A DNA stretch of 64,000 nt from Bacillus sp. FSL K6-3431 (GTDB lineage: Bacteria > Bacillota > Bacilli > Bacillales > Bacillaceae_C). A program made the translations under genes and the position numbers. The stretch spans positions 3,534,001 to 3,598,000 of the forward strand of contig NZ_JBBOCT010000001.1 of the NCBI RefSeq assembly GCF_038002605.1, written 5' to 3'. The notes beneath the pieces are model-generated. The model made no database searches, was not told where the DNA came from, and saw only the letters and a program-made list of their open reading frames with translations. Positions 9,168 through 17,830 of the stretch are shown here, one piece after another (position 1 is the stretch's first letter; the number at the start of each line of letters is the position of its first letter).

Positions 9168-10196
9168 TTGAAGGTTAAATATCCTATTGATGATCACGTA
9201 ATTATAAATAATCTTAATAATGAATACGGGATGCAAGTGGATAGTATTACTTTTTTGCCAGTTGGTGATTCAGCTTATTCCTATAAAGTGTATGATTATA
9301 ATGGTGAGCGATATTTTCTGAAGTTATTTGATCATCTACATGATAGACAAAGGCAGAGTATTGAACGACTTGAATACTACTTACTATTAACTTGGAAAAT
9401 GTATCATCAAGGAATTTTTAAAAATATTACCTATCCAATAAAAAATCAGAATAGTGAATATAAGACAACCTTCAATAATATCACTATCGTGTTGTTTAAC
9501 TTCATTGAAGGGGAGACATTGGCAGAAGCATACCCTTTTTCAAAAGAGATTGTTAAAAAGGTTGTAAAATCAATGGCTGCCATTCATCAAATCATAGATT
9601 ACATAGATCCTGCCCATCCTTTAATAGAGACCTTTGATATCTCCTTTCAATTTCAGCTTAAGAAGTGCATTACGCTGCTTGAAAATACCGTAACAACAGA
9701 AAACCATATAAAGTTAGTTTTACAAGAACGAGTTTTAGCAGAGAAAGAGCAAATACATTCCTTACTAAATCTCATTCGTGAACTTCAAAATGTTGTCGCA
9801 AAGGATAATAAAAACAATGTATTATGTCACGGTGATCTTTGGGGAGGAAATCTGATTTGTCATGAAAATGAACTGTATGTTATTGATTGGGAATCAGCCA
9901 TTATGGCACCTCCCGAATATGATCTATTTAACTTTATAGGGAAGAGTTTCGAGATTTTCTTTGCTGCTTACCAAAAACAAATGGGCGAAACTGTAACGTT
10001 AAATGCAAATCTATTGAGGTTTTACTCCTATCGCCATCATCTTCGAAATCTAACTAATTGGTTAATGAATATTCTCTATCGAAACACTGAAGAAGCCCAG
10101 AACGAAAATGATTTAGACATGATTCTGAATCATTGTATGAATCGTTGGGATAGTATTGAGGAAAATGTTAGGGCTGTTCATTCTATAATGAAATGA
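9168..10196 (+). CDS. APH/CotS-like phosphotransferase family protein
   Basis: A 342-residue protein of the aminoglycoside phosphotransferase/choline kinase fold. The catalytic loop is CHGDLWGGNL (Asp as base, Asn as metal ligand) and the DFG-equivalent is IDWE, about 20 residues later. An ATP-lobe segment GDSAYSYKVYDYNGERYFLK with the conserved Lys is near residues 36-55. The TTG at 9168 is preceded by AAAGGGGTG (9153-9161); longer in-frame starts lack a site. The substrate is unknown and resistance should not be assumed. Confidence 0.82.
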   Translation: MKVKYPIDDHVIINNLNNEYGMQVDSITFLPVGDSAYSYKVYDYNGERYFLKLFDHLHDRQRQSIERLEYYLLLTWKMYHQGIFKNITYPIKNQNSEYKTTFNNITIVLFNFIEGETLAEAYPFSKEIVKKVVKSMAAIHQIIDYIDPAHPLIETFDISFQFQLKKCITLLENTVTTENHIKLVLQERVLAEKEQIHSLLNLIRELQNVVAKDNKNNVLCHGDLWGGNLICHENELYVIDWESAIMAPPEYDLFNFIGKSFEIFFAAYQKQMGETVTLNANLLRFYSYRHHLRNLTNWLMNILYRNTEEAQNENDLDMILNHCMNRWDSIEENVRAVHSIMK

Positions 10197-10296
10197 AGAA
10201 AAGACAGTGGGAGAAGAGATATTAATAAGGGAAAACTTCCGCACTCACACTAGTTTGGATGGAGATTAATAAACATTATGTTCGGAGGTTATAAGG

Positions 10297-10508
10297 ATGA
10301 CAATGCCAACAAATGTAGTAGCAGTAGGTAGAATCGTAGAAGATGAACAAGGAAATATCCTTTCAGTAAGGAAGTGTGATGGAGCTTGGGTATACCCTGG
10401 AGGATAGGTGAAAAAGGACAAAAGAATAGGAAGTTAGATGAAAGCTTAGCAGAAATTAAAAATGGAAATGTACTTAATTATGCTGCTAAAGAAAAGTTTG
10501 AATTTTAA
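10297..10508 (+). pseudogene. Nudix hydrolase, N-terminal remnant
   Basis: The ATG at 10297 (after CGGAGG) opens a frame reading VVAVGRIVEDEQGNILSVRK and then WVYPGG, the first strand and start of a Nudix box. It ends at a TAG (10405-10407) exactly where Gln would continue the box. A second frame runs on to TAA at 10506-10508 but carries no Nudix catalytic REXXEE. An intact gene would need about 130-150 codons, so this one is dead. Confidence 0.75.
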
Positions 10509-10532
10509 TTTTTTTAGAATGGAGTTGCGTCT

Positions 10533-11111
10533 ATGAAAAGATTAGTGATTATCACAGTTGGTAAAACACATAGCGGGAAAACGACATTTGCTAAAACGTT
10601 AGAACAGCAGTTACCGAACTCAATTGTCATTGACCAAGATAACCATGCTGCATTCATCAATACCTTCTACAAAATCTTATTACCAAATCAAGGACCCAAT
10701 ACGCTCAAGTACACTATCACTCAAACCATTGTTGATTATGCTGTTAACCAGACTGATAATCATCTCATTCTTTGCAATTCAAATCGCTCTCGCAAGGGTC
10801 GTTTAGACCTGCTTGAAAGTTTTCATAATAAAGGATTTATCACCATCCTTGTTAATTTTGATATTTCAGATCATATTCTTCGAGAGCGAGTTGGTAATAG
10901 CCAGCGTAGTAAAACTATACTTAGGAGTGCTTCTTCTTTTGAGGAAGTGCTTACTCGCCAACAGGCTGAGTCTCATAAAGGCGACTTGACAGCACCAACA
11001 GCGGACGAGGCAGATCATGTATTTGTAATCAAAAACACATATGAAGTTCCGTCAGTTACTCGAAGAATTGTCAATATTGCTCAGAGTTTATCGCAGATTA
11101 ACGGGCAGTAA
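10533..11111 (+). CDS. P-loop kinase / AAA-type ATP-binding protein
   Basis: A 192-residue nucleotide kinase-like protein. Walker A, GKTHSGKTT, is at residues 9-17 just after the first strand, followed by IVIDQDNHA near 31-39 and a HLILCNSNRS strand (Walker B-like). GGAGTTG precedes the ATG at 10533. Relatives are annotated as kinases or zeta-toxin-like ATPases; no substrate can be assigned. The last seven codons and the stop are the first bases of a dispersed repeat (family B, from 11089), so the native C-terminus seems to have been replaced. Confidence 0.75.
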   Translation: MKRLVIITVGKTHSGKTTFAKTLEQQLPNSIVIDQDNHAAFINTFYKILLPNQGPNTLKYTITQTIVDYAVNQTDNHLILCNSNRSRKGRLDLLESFHNKGFITILVNFDISDHILRERVGNSQRSKTILRSASSFEEVLTRQQAESHKGDLTAPTADEADHVFVIKNTYEVPSVTRRIVNIAQSLSQINGQ

Positions 11112-11182
11112 AACCCCGATTGGTTCAACTAACCATCAGTGGGGGATGAACAAAACCCCGACTGATGGAAGTTTCACTTTAT
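11089..11182. repeat. Dispersed repeat, family B, short copy
   Basis: Begins with TATCGCAGATTAACGGGCAG and ends with GAAGTTTCACTTTAT. The same ends flank the longer copy at 33591-33811. Internally, ACCATCAGTGGGGG and CCCCGACTGATGG form a hairpin. The left end lies inside the preceding kinase gene. Confidence 0.85.
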
Positions 11183-11280
11183 GAGTAATGCGAAGTTTAG
11201 TCAATTTCCTAGTATTACAATTATTTACTTTATTGTATACTGTCGGAAATACTTTTAAATGGTTATAGGGGGTGATTTCA

Positions 11281-11850
11281 ATGAAAATATTAGAAAATGA
11301 AATGGTTACATTAATACCGGTGGAATTGGAGCATATTGATGGAATCCATGCTGCTGCGCAAAACATTTGCATTTGGGATCATATGTCCGTTGACTTAAGA
11401 TCTAAAGAAGCATGTATAAATTATGTTGAGAATGCCGTTAAGAAACGTGAGAATGGTACAGATTTCGCATTTGTAATTTTTCATAATGAAACAAAGCAAA
11501 TTATTGGATGCACTTGGTTTTTAGACATTCACCCAGCCCATAAACGATTAGAAATTGGTTCAACATGGCTTAACCCAAATTTCTGGCGCACAACTGTTAA
11601 TACAAACTCTAAATGGTTACTGTTACAATACTGCTTTGAAGAACTTAATTACAATCGTGTACAAATTAAAACAGGCCATCGTAATATACGTTCTCAAAAA
11701 GCTATCGAACGCATTGGTGGCGTAAAGGAAGGTATTTTGCGAAATCATATGATCCAACGAAATGGCGACATTCGTCACACTGTTATGTATAGTATTACGC
11801 AAGACGATTGGTCAAAAATAAAAATACTATTTCTGAGTCAACTATTATAA
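11281..11850 (+). CDS. GNAT-family N-acetyltransferase, RimJ/RimL-like
   Basis: A 189-residue acetyltransferase resembling RimJ/RimL and putative spermidine or ribosomal-protein acetylases. It shows RLEIGSTWLNPNFWRT and LNYNRVQIKTGHRNIRSQKA, followed by IERIGGVKEGILRNH, the conserved C-terminal half of this subfamily. AGGGGGTGAT places the start at the ATG at 11281 rather than the overlapping GTG at 11272. A possible -10 box TATACT is at 11236-11241. Substrate unknown. Confidence 0.85.
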   Translation: MKILENEMVTLIPVELEHIDGIHAAAQNICIWDHMSVDLRSKEACINYVENAVKKRENGTDFAFVIFHNETKQIIGCTWFLDIHPAHKRLEIGSTWLNPNFWRTTVNTNSKWLLLQYCFEELNYNRVQIKTGHRNIRSQKAIERIGGVKEGILRNHMIQRNGDIRHTVMYSITQDDWSKIKILFLSQLL

Positions 11851-11953
11851 ATAAAAGAAGGCACATCTATAAAAGCAATTTATATTAAAGGTTAAAAGTC
11901 GTACTTAATATCGATCGGTTGAAATCCCAAGTTCATAAAGAGAAGGGATTAAT

Positions 11954-11982
11954 TTGACAGGAATAAAGCGGAAAAAAATAAC
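11954..11982 (+). promoter_or_regulatory. Candidate sigma-A promoter of the kinase gene
   Basis: A perfect -35 box TTGACA (11954-11959), a 17-bp spacer and AATAAC (11977-11982) as a weak -10, 30 bases before the start at 12013. Confidence 0.4.
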
Positions 11983-12012
11983 GCATTTATTTATCGACGG
12001 GAGAATAATTAT

Positions 12013-12951
12013 ATGGAACAAAAGATACTTGAATTACTTAACGAAATATATCCAGTGGACATTAGTAAAGTTGAATCAGTAACAAGTGAAATGTATCGGT
12101 GTACCGCAGAACAAGGTAACTTCTTCGCTAGGATAACGAATTATAAAACATATGATGAACAGGTAGAAGAAGTTAATTACACAAACTTTTTATATAATGA
12201 AGGATTTGGTGTCTCGCCAACAATATCCTCTTTAAATGGTAAATTAGTGGAAAAGATAACACTTGATAGGGAAGTTTTAACTGTTTTATATAAAGCAGCT
12301 TACGGTGTGCACTTACCAAGAAGTCAATGGAATGCCAGTATATTAAAAGAATTGGGTCGGCAAATTGGTAGATTACATCGTTTATCAAAGAAATTTGAAA
12401 ATATAGAGCCGATTAAATATATCAACGATTGGCATGTTAATGAAGAATATGATTTTCTTAAATACATCCCCAAAGAAGAAAGCACTATTAGAGAAATTGC
12501 ACATGAGGTATTATCTACAATAAAAAACATGCCAAAAAGTCAAACAACTTATGGTTTGCTACACGGTGATTTATGGTTAGAAAATATACTGGTAGATAGC
12601 GATTCGAAATTAACAATGGTTGACTTTCAAGATTGTGAGAGACATTTTTATATATTTGATTTAGCTGTTCCCATCTATAGTGCGGTGGAATATTCTTTTG
12701 TAGGGAATGGCAACATAGTTGACTATGGACGTTCTATTACAAAGGCAGTAATCGATGGATATAAGGAGGAAAATGATATATCTCCGGATATGTTAGATAA
12801 ACTCCCTTTATTTATTAAATTAAAGGAAATATTTGAATACAGCTTAATGCATATGTACTGGAATAAAGAAAATTTAACTGAAGAACAAATACGAATAATG
12901 AACCATTTTAGAATAAGGATTGAACATAATCATTCCATTTTTAATGCTTAA
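12013..12951 (+). CDS. APH-family phosphotransferase
   Basis: A 312-residue kinase-fold protein. The catalytic loop is LLHGDLWLENI and the metal-binding motif VDFQD follows, as in aminoglycoside phosphotransferase/choline kinase proteins. FARITNYK near residue 36 would hold the ATP-binding lysine region. It is the second of three such kinases in the window (also 9168 and 51478) and is clearly diverged from both. The substrate is unknown. GGGAG at 12000-12004 precedes the ATG. Confidence 0.82.
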   Translation: MEQKILELLNEIYPVDISKVESVTSEMYRCTAEQGNFFARITNYKTYDEQVEEVNYTNFLYNEGFGVSPTISSLNGKLVEKITLDREVLTVLYKAAYGVHLPRSQWNASILKELGRQIGRLHRLSKKFENIEPIKYINDWHVNEEYDFLKYIPKEESTIREIAHEVLSTIKNMPKSQTTYGLLHGDLWLENILVDSDSKLTMVDFQDCERHFYIFDLAVPIYSAVEYSFVGNGNIVDYGRSITKAVIDGYKEENDISPDMLDKLPLFIKLKEIFEYSLMHMYWNKENLTEEQIRIMNHFRIRIEHNHSIFNA

Positions 12952-13030
12952 CAAATTGTTTTGTTAAATGAACGGATGTATTCTTGAAGAATGTGAAGTG
13001 CTATTTTTTAAAAAGAGGAAAGAATCTCAC

Positions 13031-13126
13031 ATGAAGGTCTACTATTTCAGTAAGAAATTGCAACCCTGTACGGAAGCGGCCAATGCAATTATAAAATTTG
13101 GATTTGAACAAATGAAGTTAATTTGA
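13031..13126 (+). pseudogene. Possible C-terminal remnant of an acetyltransferase
   Basis: A 31-codon frame after AGAGGAAAG ends ANAIIKFGFEQMKLI, which resembles the last helix and strand of GNAT proteins (xxVIEKxGFxxE). Too short to be sure; it may be chance. Confidence 0.2.
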
Positions 13127-13430
13127 ATTCAAGTATGTAAAAGGTACCTATCATAATTTAAAGCTATTTTCTATTTGAAAGAAGAGTCATAACGAGCATG
13201 GGGATATCCCACGCTTTGTTCTTTTCTCTAGGTTTCTCCCCTAAGGACAAATTGAGAATCCCTTATCACTTTTATTGGTCCCATCAACTCAGTGTGAATG
13301 GAAATATAATATAAAAATAAGCTTTTTGTTGGCTGTGTTAAAGGTCATTGGTGATTTTTTAATACGGGTTGATCGGAAGGCGAAGGCCTGGAGCGTAAAT
13401 CAACAACCTAGTTGTACATACCTAAAGTGA

Positions 13431-13481
13431 GTGCCTGACCCCCAGTCTCAGTATAGTATCAACGTAGTGAGGACAGGCACC
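13431..13481. repeat. Dispersed palindrome, family A, copy 2
   Basis: GTGCCTGACCCCCAGT at the left and GAGGACAGGCACC at the right form the arms. The rest of the 12.95-13.5 kb stretch holds no recognisable gene. Confidence 0.7.
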
Positions 13482-13536
13482 TATTTCAAATGTTGTTTTT
13501 CAGTGGATGGGTAGAGAGGGGAAAAGTGGAAATAAC

Positions 13537-13746
13537 CTATTCTCCTTCTCTTTGTGGGAATATAGCGGTTAAATCAATTGTAAGATCTTCCAATACATAA
13601 ACTGGAATAGAATCTTCCCTGTTATATACATCGTGAAGTTCTAATGAATGGCTTTCGAGTATGTAAACTTCAACAATCTGATTAGCAGTGTCAATAATCC
13701 AATATTCTTATTATGAACCATTAGATAAAAGCTCATACACAAAAGG
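13537..13746 (-). pseudogene. Uma2-family (DUF820) endonuclease-like gene, C-terminal remnant
   Basis: Read from 13746 down, the frame gives FVYELLSNGS, two consecutive stop codons (13713-13708), then EYWIIDTANQIVEVYILE and a tail ending LTIDLTAIFPQREGE. The EYWIIDxxxxxVEVY block is the second catalytic strand region of Uma2 proteins (about 190 residues intact). The N-terminal two thirds are missing and the stops replace the residues before EYW. Confidence 0.8.
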
Positions 13747-13954
13747 ATTATGATCACTTTATTCAGTTGGTTGCAAGGGAAGTAGAAAATTCATTAAATC
13801 TGTATTTAAGGTTTTAATTAAGAACCATTTTAGAGGCGTTTTCCGATAGATAAGACTAGAAACGCTTCTTGTATGTGCTTGACAGCGCCATTAGCCTTAC
13901 AGAAGATCAATCTTTTATCGCAAAGAGCTTCCCAATCTTTTCGGAGGAGACTTT

Positions 13955-14179
13955 ATGACGGTAGATAAAGCGATTGAAGAAATAACGAGGAAATTTGAAG
14001 ATATATATGGAGTCACCGGAGTAGTTTTAGGTGGATCAAGAGCAAAGGGCAATCATAGACCAACATCTGAAGTTGATATTGGTATTTACTATGATGAAGG
14101 AGCAGGTTTTGATGTATAGGAGATTGGAAAGATAGCTACTGAACTTGATGACGAGCACAGAACCGATTTAGATACATAA
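13955..14179 (+). pseudogene. Nucleotidyltransferase-domain gene, N-terminal remnant
   Basis: The ATG at 13955, after CGGAGGAG, opens a frame with GVVLGGSRAKGNHRPTSEVD and IGIYYD, the GGSxAxG and DxD-type motif of the MNT/kanamycin-nucleotidyltransferase fold. An in-frame TAG at 14117 cuts it at 54 residues; the frame continues to TAA at 14177 (ELDDEHRTDLDT). Intact relatives have about 240 residues. Confidence 0.8.
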
Positions 14180-14255
14180 AGAGAGGACAAGAGGGGGGAT
14201 AGGTATGCTTCGAGAACTTGTTTCTGAAACGGAGAAATTATCTCAATTGTAAGGT

Positions 14256-14302
14256 GTCAGAGCCTGTTACATGAAATCTTAATGTGGCTCTGACATTTTT
14301 TT
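14256..14302 (+). terminator. Terminator hairpin, family A-like
   Basis: GTCAGAGCC (14256-14264) pairs perfectly with GGCTCTGAC (14286-14294), followed by ATTTTTTT. It would stop transcription from the nucleotidyltransferase remnant. The preceding GGTGTCAG resembles family A arms (copy 3). Confidence 0.7.
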
Positions 14303-16034
14303 AAGCCAATTGTTGTTCAGCAAATTCGCGATATAACGAATGCGACTCCGTCAATTCTTGATGGGTTCCAATACCTGTTACTTGTCCTTTTTCGATGAAA
14401 ACAATTTTGTCGGCATCAACGATCGTTGATAAGCGATGGGCAATCACGAATGTTGTGCGCCCTTCCATTAACCGTGTTAATGCTTGTTGGACGACACTTT
14501 CTGATTGACTGTCTAAACTTGCGGTTGCTTCGTCCATCATCAGAATTTTAGGATCACGTAGAAAAGCACGTGCGATCGCAATTCGCTGTCTTTGACCACC
14601 TGATAGTTTCACACCACGTTCACCAACTTCTGTATCCAAACCATTCGCAAATGATTGAATGAATTCATCGGCATATGCCATTTTGGCTACTTCCCAAAGG
14701 CGTTCATCAGATACCCCTACTAAATTATCTAAGCCATAACATAAGTTCTCGCGAATTGTTCCGGCCATCATTGCGCTTTCCTGTGATACATAACCAATTT
14801 GACTGCGCCATGAGACAAGGGATAAGTCGTTAATAGGTGTGTGACCGATTTGTATTTCTCCAGCTGTTGGTTCGTAAAATCGCTCAAGCAATCCGAACAT
14901 AGTCGTTTTACCACCGCCACTTGGTCCAGCAAAAGCTATCATTTCACCTGGCTGTGCATTAAATGAAACCTCCTTAAGCACGGGCTCATCCTCACTATAA
15001 GCAAATGACACATTCAAGACATGAATAGGTTCATTAGTAATATCTAAATCTAAACCAGCTTGCCCTGATTCTAACGGTAATTCTAAAATATCAATAATCC
15101 GTTCTGTTGCTCCTTTTGCCTTTTGTAATTGTGTAAAAAACATTGCAAATGACGTGATCGGCATAATAATTTGGAAAAGATAGAGTAAAAAGGCAACGAG
15201 TGACCCCGTTGACATTGTTCCATTTGCAACTCGCATGCCACCATAACCAATAATCATCACGATTACAACCATAATAACGAGGTACATAATCGGGGCGATT
15301 AACGCATAGATTCGAGCCTCTCTTAATCCGAATCCCAGTAATTTTCCAATTCCAGATAAGCCTTTTGCTTCTTCATTTTCCTCCGCGTTTGATGCTTTCA
15401 TTAAACGGATCTCGGCAAGTGTCTGTTGAATATGTCCTGTAAATACTGCTGTTTCATCCTGTAAACCGCGAGAAATTTTTTGCATTTTACTGCCGAGTGG
15501 AATCATAACTGCTACCGTAATTGGAACGGAAATTAACATAAGTAGCGTCATTTTCCAATCCATAATGAGTAAAATAGTAATCGAGCCGATAATCGAGATA
15601 ATTCCAGTAATGAATTGTGGAAAATGATCAGAAATCAATTCTCTTACCACACTTGTATCATTAACGACCCGACTCACTGATTGACCACTTGAGGTTTTAT
15701 CAAAATAGCTGACAGGTAAACGGATGAGCTTCATCCACATGTTTTCGCGTAACCTAGCGACTATTTTTTGACCAACAGAACTTAATAAATAAATAGATAT
15801 TCCACTAATCACCGCCTGGAGGATAAACGCAACTCCAATACTAATAATGAGCGGTACACTTAATGATGCGACTGAAAAACCATTTACCAACTCTTTCGTT
15901 AGTAACGGTACAACTAGGCCTGCAAGAGTTGTAAGCACACTTGCTGTTAAACCAATAAATAACGCGACCTTGGGAATTTTCGTTGATAAAATAAGAGAGA
16001 AAAAGGGCTTTAGACTGCCATTTGGTTTGTTCAT
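14301..16034 (-). CDS. bmrA: BmrA-like multidrug ABC half-transporter
   Basis: A 577-residue fusion of a six-helix membrane domain (about 1-310) and an ATPase domain. Walker A GPSGGGKTT is near residue 368, the signature [14 protein letters not shown] near 476, Walker B ILMMDEATASLDSQS near 498, and the H-loop AHRLST near 530. It closely resembles B. subtilis BmrA over its whole length, including KLIRLPVSYFD and the end YREFAEQQLA. It should work as a homodimer exporting hydrophobic drugs. GGGAG precedes the ATG. The TetR gene upstream on the same strand is the likely regulator. Confidence 0.88.
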   Translation of the reverse strand: MNKPNGSLKPFFSLILSTKIPKVALFIGLTASVLTTLAGLVVPLLTKELVNGFSVASLSVPLIISIGVAFILQAVISGISIYLLSSVGQKIVARLRENMWMKLIRLPVSYFDKTSSGQSVSRVVNDTSVVRELISDHFPQFITGIISIIGSITILLIMDWKMTLLMLISVPITVAVMIPLGSKMQKISRGLQDETAVFTGHIQQTLAEIRLMKASNAEENEEAKGLSGIGKLLGFGLREARIYALIAPIMYLVIMVVIVMIIGYGGMRVANGTMSTGSLVAFLLYLFQIIMPITSFAMFFTQLQKAKGATERIIDILELPLESGQAGLDLDITNEPIHVLNVSFAYSEDEPVLKEVSFNAQPGEMIAFAGPSGGGKTTMFGLLERFYEPTAGEIQIGHTPINDLSLVSWRSQIGYVSQESAMMAGTIRENLCYGLDNLVGVSDERLWEVAKMAYADEFIQSFANGLDTEVGERGVKLSGGQRQRIAIARAFLRDPKILMMDEATASLDSQSESVVQQALTRLMEGRTTFVIAHRLSTIVDADKIVFIEKGQVTGIGTHQELTESHSLYREFAEQQLA

Positions 16035-16062
16035 AGTGTAATGCTCCCATCGATAGAAAAAT

Positions 16063-16745
16063 TTACTTGCTTATTTCACTTCTTGGTTTTACTACTCGCC
16101 AATATTGCCGTGTTTCCTCGTCGCGAACAACGAAGCCCAGTTTATCTATCTCGTGAAGCAAATCTTTGGTGTCATCTACTTCTTTTTTCTGCAAAGCAAT
16201 TTCGCGTGCTTTCATTAGTGCGTTGGCTGCGGGTGGGAGGTCTGGAGTGTCCAATACCCAGCGACGGTACTGATCTTTATAAGGGTCACCCTCTTGTGAC
16301 CAAGAATAATCATGCTTTATAAATGCATTGGCGAAAAGTTTAGGTGATTCATCTAGCTTTTCTCGTGAAAGCTCATGTCCTGATATTCCTAGATAACCAG
16401 TTGTTTCCCATCAAGGAAAATAATATCAATATCTTTCCGTGGAATAGTCTTCGAATGACCATCTTTGTCCAATTGAACCTTTTCATCAGTGATCGTTGCA
16501 ATGAGGCTCTCCTTTATAGCTATATAGGCGACCGACACGCCAGCGGACAAGCCAAGAAGCGTCGTGATAATTCTCAGCCAAGACCCATTAAAAGAATGGA
16601 TGAGTTTAATGGGTCCCTGAAACGGCACCCAAGGGAGAGTTAAAGCCCAAGCGGCGGAAGTAACCAAGTGTAATGCCGATTACTGAAAATCCTCCGTACA
16701 AAATAATTCCTGTTTTTGTTGAAAAACAAGCAACGGTGTGATGTT
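16063..16745 (-). pseudogene. yqeB: YqeB family membrane protein gene, broken by frameshifts
   Basis: Three frames on the - strand join into one YqeB-like protein. First comes TGIILYGGFSVIGITLGYF (about 16725-16670). Next is ALTLPWVPFQGPIKLIHSF through IIFLDGKQLVI, which ends at 16389. Last is LGISGHELSREKLDESPK through DPYKDQYRRWVLDTP to YWRVVKP, ending at 16063. Frame changes lie near 16665 and 16395, and no start codon remains at the N-terminus. Known YqeB proteins share PWVPF.GP.KL and GDPYKDQY.RWV. It sits between tetR and the ABC transporter gene. Confidence 0.85.
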
Positions 16746-16764
16746 GGCACTTCGTTTACCTACC

Positions 16765-17352
16765 TTATGTATGATTGATGTCAATAACACTTTTTACAGC
16801 TTCTATCCATATATCTTTATAATTCAATTCGAATCCCATTAACATGAAATTGCTAATACTATCGACTAATAATGCTAACATATGGGCTTTTGCCTCGGTC
16901 TTTTCTTTGGATATGACGCCCAACTCCGTACCCTTTTTTAAGAGAGTAGAAAAGCCGTTCAAGAAATCCTCTTGCATAGCAATTAATCTCTGTGAGTATT
17001 TTTCGTTTCTACCTACGGTCAAAATAAATTCATTAAGCACACGCAAGATAGTTTGCTCTTCATCTAGTTCAGGCAGCATGCGTAGCCCATCTGCGAGGAG
17101 TGTTTCTGCAAAGTTATATTTCGTGTATTCATCTAAGGAAAAGTAATTTGAAAAATAATAGTCAGCAAAAATTTCATCAAAAAGAAAGTCCATCAATGCC
17201 TCTTTAGAAGGAAAGTAATAATATATTGCTGCCTTCGTAATACCAACTTCCTTCGCAATCATTGACAGGCTTGTCTTCTCAATCCCATGTGTTGCAAATA
17301 ATCTATAAGTTGCATCAATAATGCTTTGAGAGGTGTTATTTTTCGATATCAT
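16765..17352 (-). CDS. TetR-family transcriptional regulator
   Basis: A 195-residue repressor. The N-terminal helix-turn-helix is at about residues 8-52 (SLSMIAKEVGITKAAIYYYF then SKEALM), and the C-terminal ligand domain is less conserved. AAAGGAG fixes the ATG at 17352. An inverted repeat at 17368-17389, directly upstream, is a likely autoregulatory operator. It lies upstream of and in line with the bmrA-like gene, so control of drug efflux is the likely role. Confidence 0.88.
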   Translation of the reverse strand: MISKNNTSQSIIDATYRLFATHGIEKTSLSMIAKEVGITKAAIYYYFPSKEALMDFLFDEIFADYYFSNYFSLDEYTKYNFAETLLADGLRMLPELDEEQTILRVLNEFILTVGRNEKYSQRLIAMQEDFLNGFSTLLKKGTELGVISKEKTEAKAHMLALLVDSISNFMLMGFELNYKDIWIEAVKSVIDINHT

Positions 17353-17367
17353 TATGAAACTCCTTTT

Positions 17368-17389
17368 ACTTACTTGACGGTCGGTAAGT
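17368..17389. promoter_or_regulatory. Candidate TetR operator
   Basis: ACTTAC (17368-17373) and GTAAGT (17384-17389) form the outer arms around a TTGACGGTCG core, in the style of TetR-type operators. It lies 16 bases upstream of the tetR start. Confidence 0.5.
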
Positions 17390-17830
17390 GAATTATACTT
17401 TTTAATTAATTGTTGTGCAAGGTTGTCTAGCAGAATTATTTTTTTATAGATTAAATGTAGTAAGAAGTGATTCTATGACTAGTGCCAGCTTCTAATTGCC
17501 TTTAGTATGCTGTCCTCGTTTCGACTACATAAGTCGAAAACGAGGGACTATACAATGTAGGTTATTTCGATGTTCCATTATGCATATACAGCGATGAGCA
17601 AGGGAGCGTGCCCTATTCTTCTAATGTACGAGAATAAATAGATTTGTAATGTATATCTATTAATCAATTCTAATTTTGTAGAATATTGTCGAAAAAGATT
17701 CCGCGATATATTGCATTTTGCTAATAAGCATAGTAATATAAAGTTTACCGATATATTGCATATATCGTAGATTAAAGTCAGAATTTTTTGATTCGAAAAA
17801 TAAAACTTCACATCTTAAGGAGCAAAACTT
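17390..17830 (+). promoter_or_regulatory. Upstream region of brnQ with several dyads
   Basis: No gene. The contents are as follows. A strong hairpin pairs 17514-17526 with 17532-17545 around a 5-base loop. A CodY-box-like sequence, ATTTTGTAGAATATT (17673-17687), matches 11 of 15 consensus positions by eye. A 13-bp direct repeat, CGATATATTGCAT, occurs at 17704-17716 and 17749-17761. The second copy lies in a palindrome CGATATAT-TGC-ATATATCG (17749-17767). CodY control of branched-chain amino acid uptake is known in Bacillus; its use here is inference. Confidence 0.4.

Noticed and set aside
16041..16643. Two + strand frames of about 95 codons
   Set aside because: They run opposite to the broken yqeB gene, which explains the sequence better.
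17560..17830. Possible T-box leader before brnQ
   Set aside because: No T-box core sequence and no terminator directly before the gene were found.
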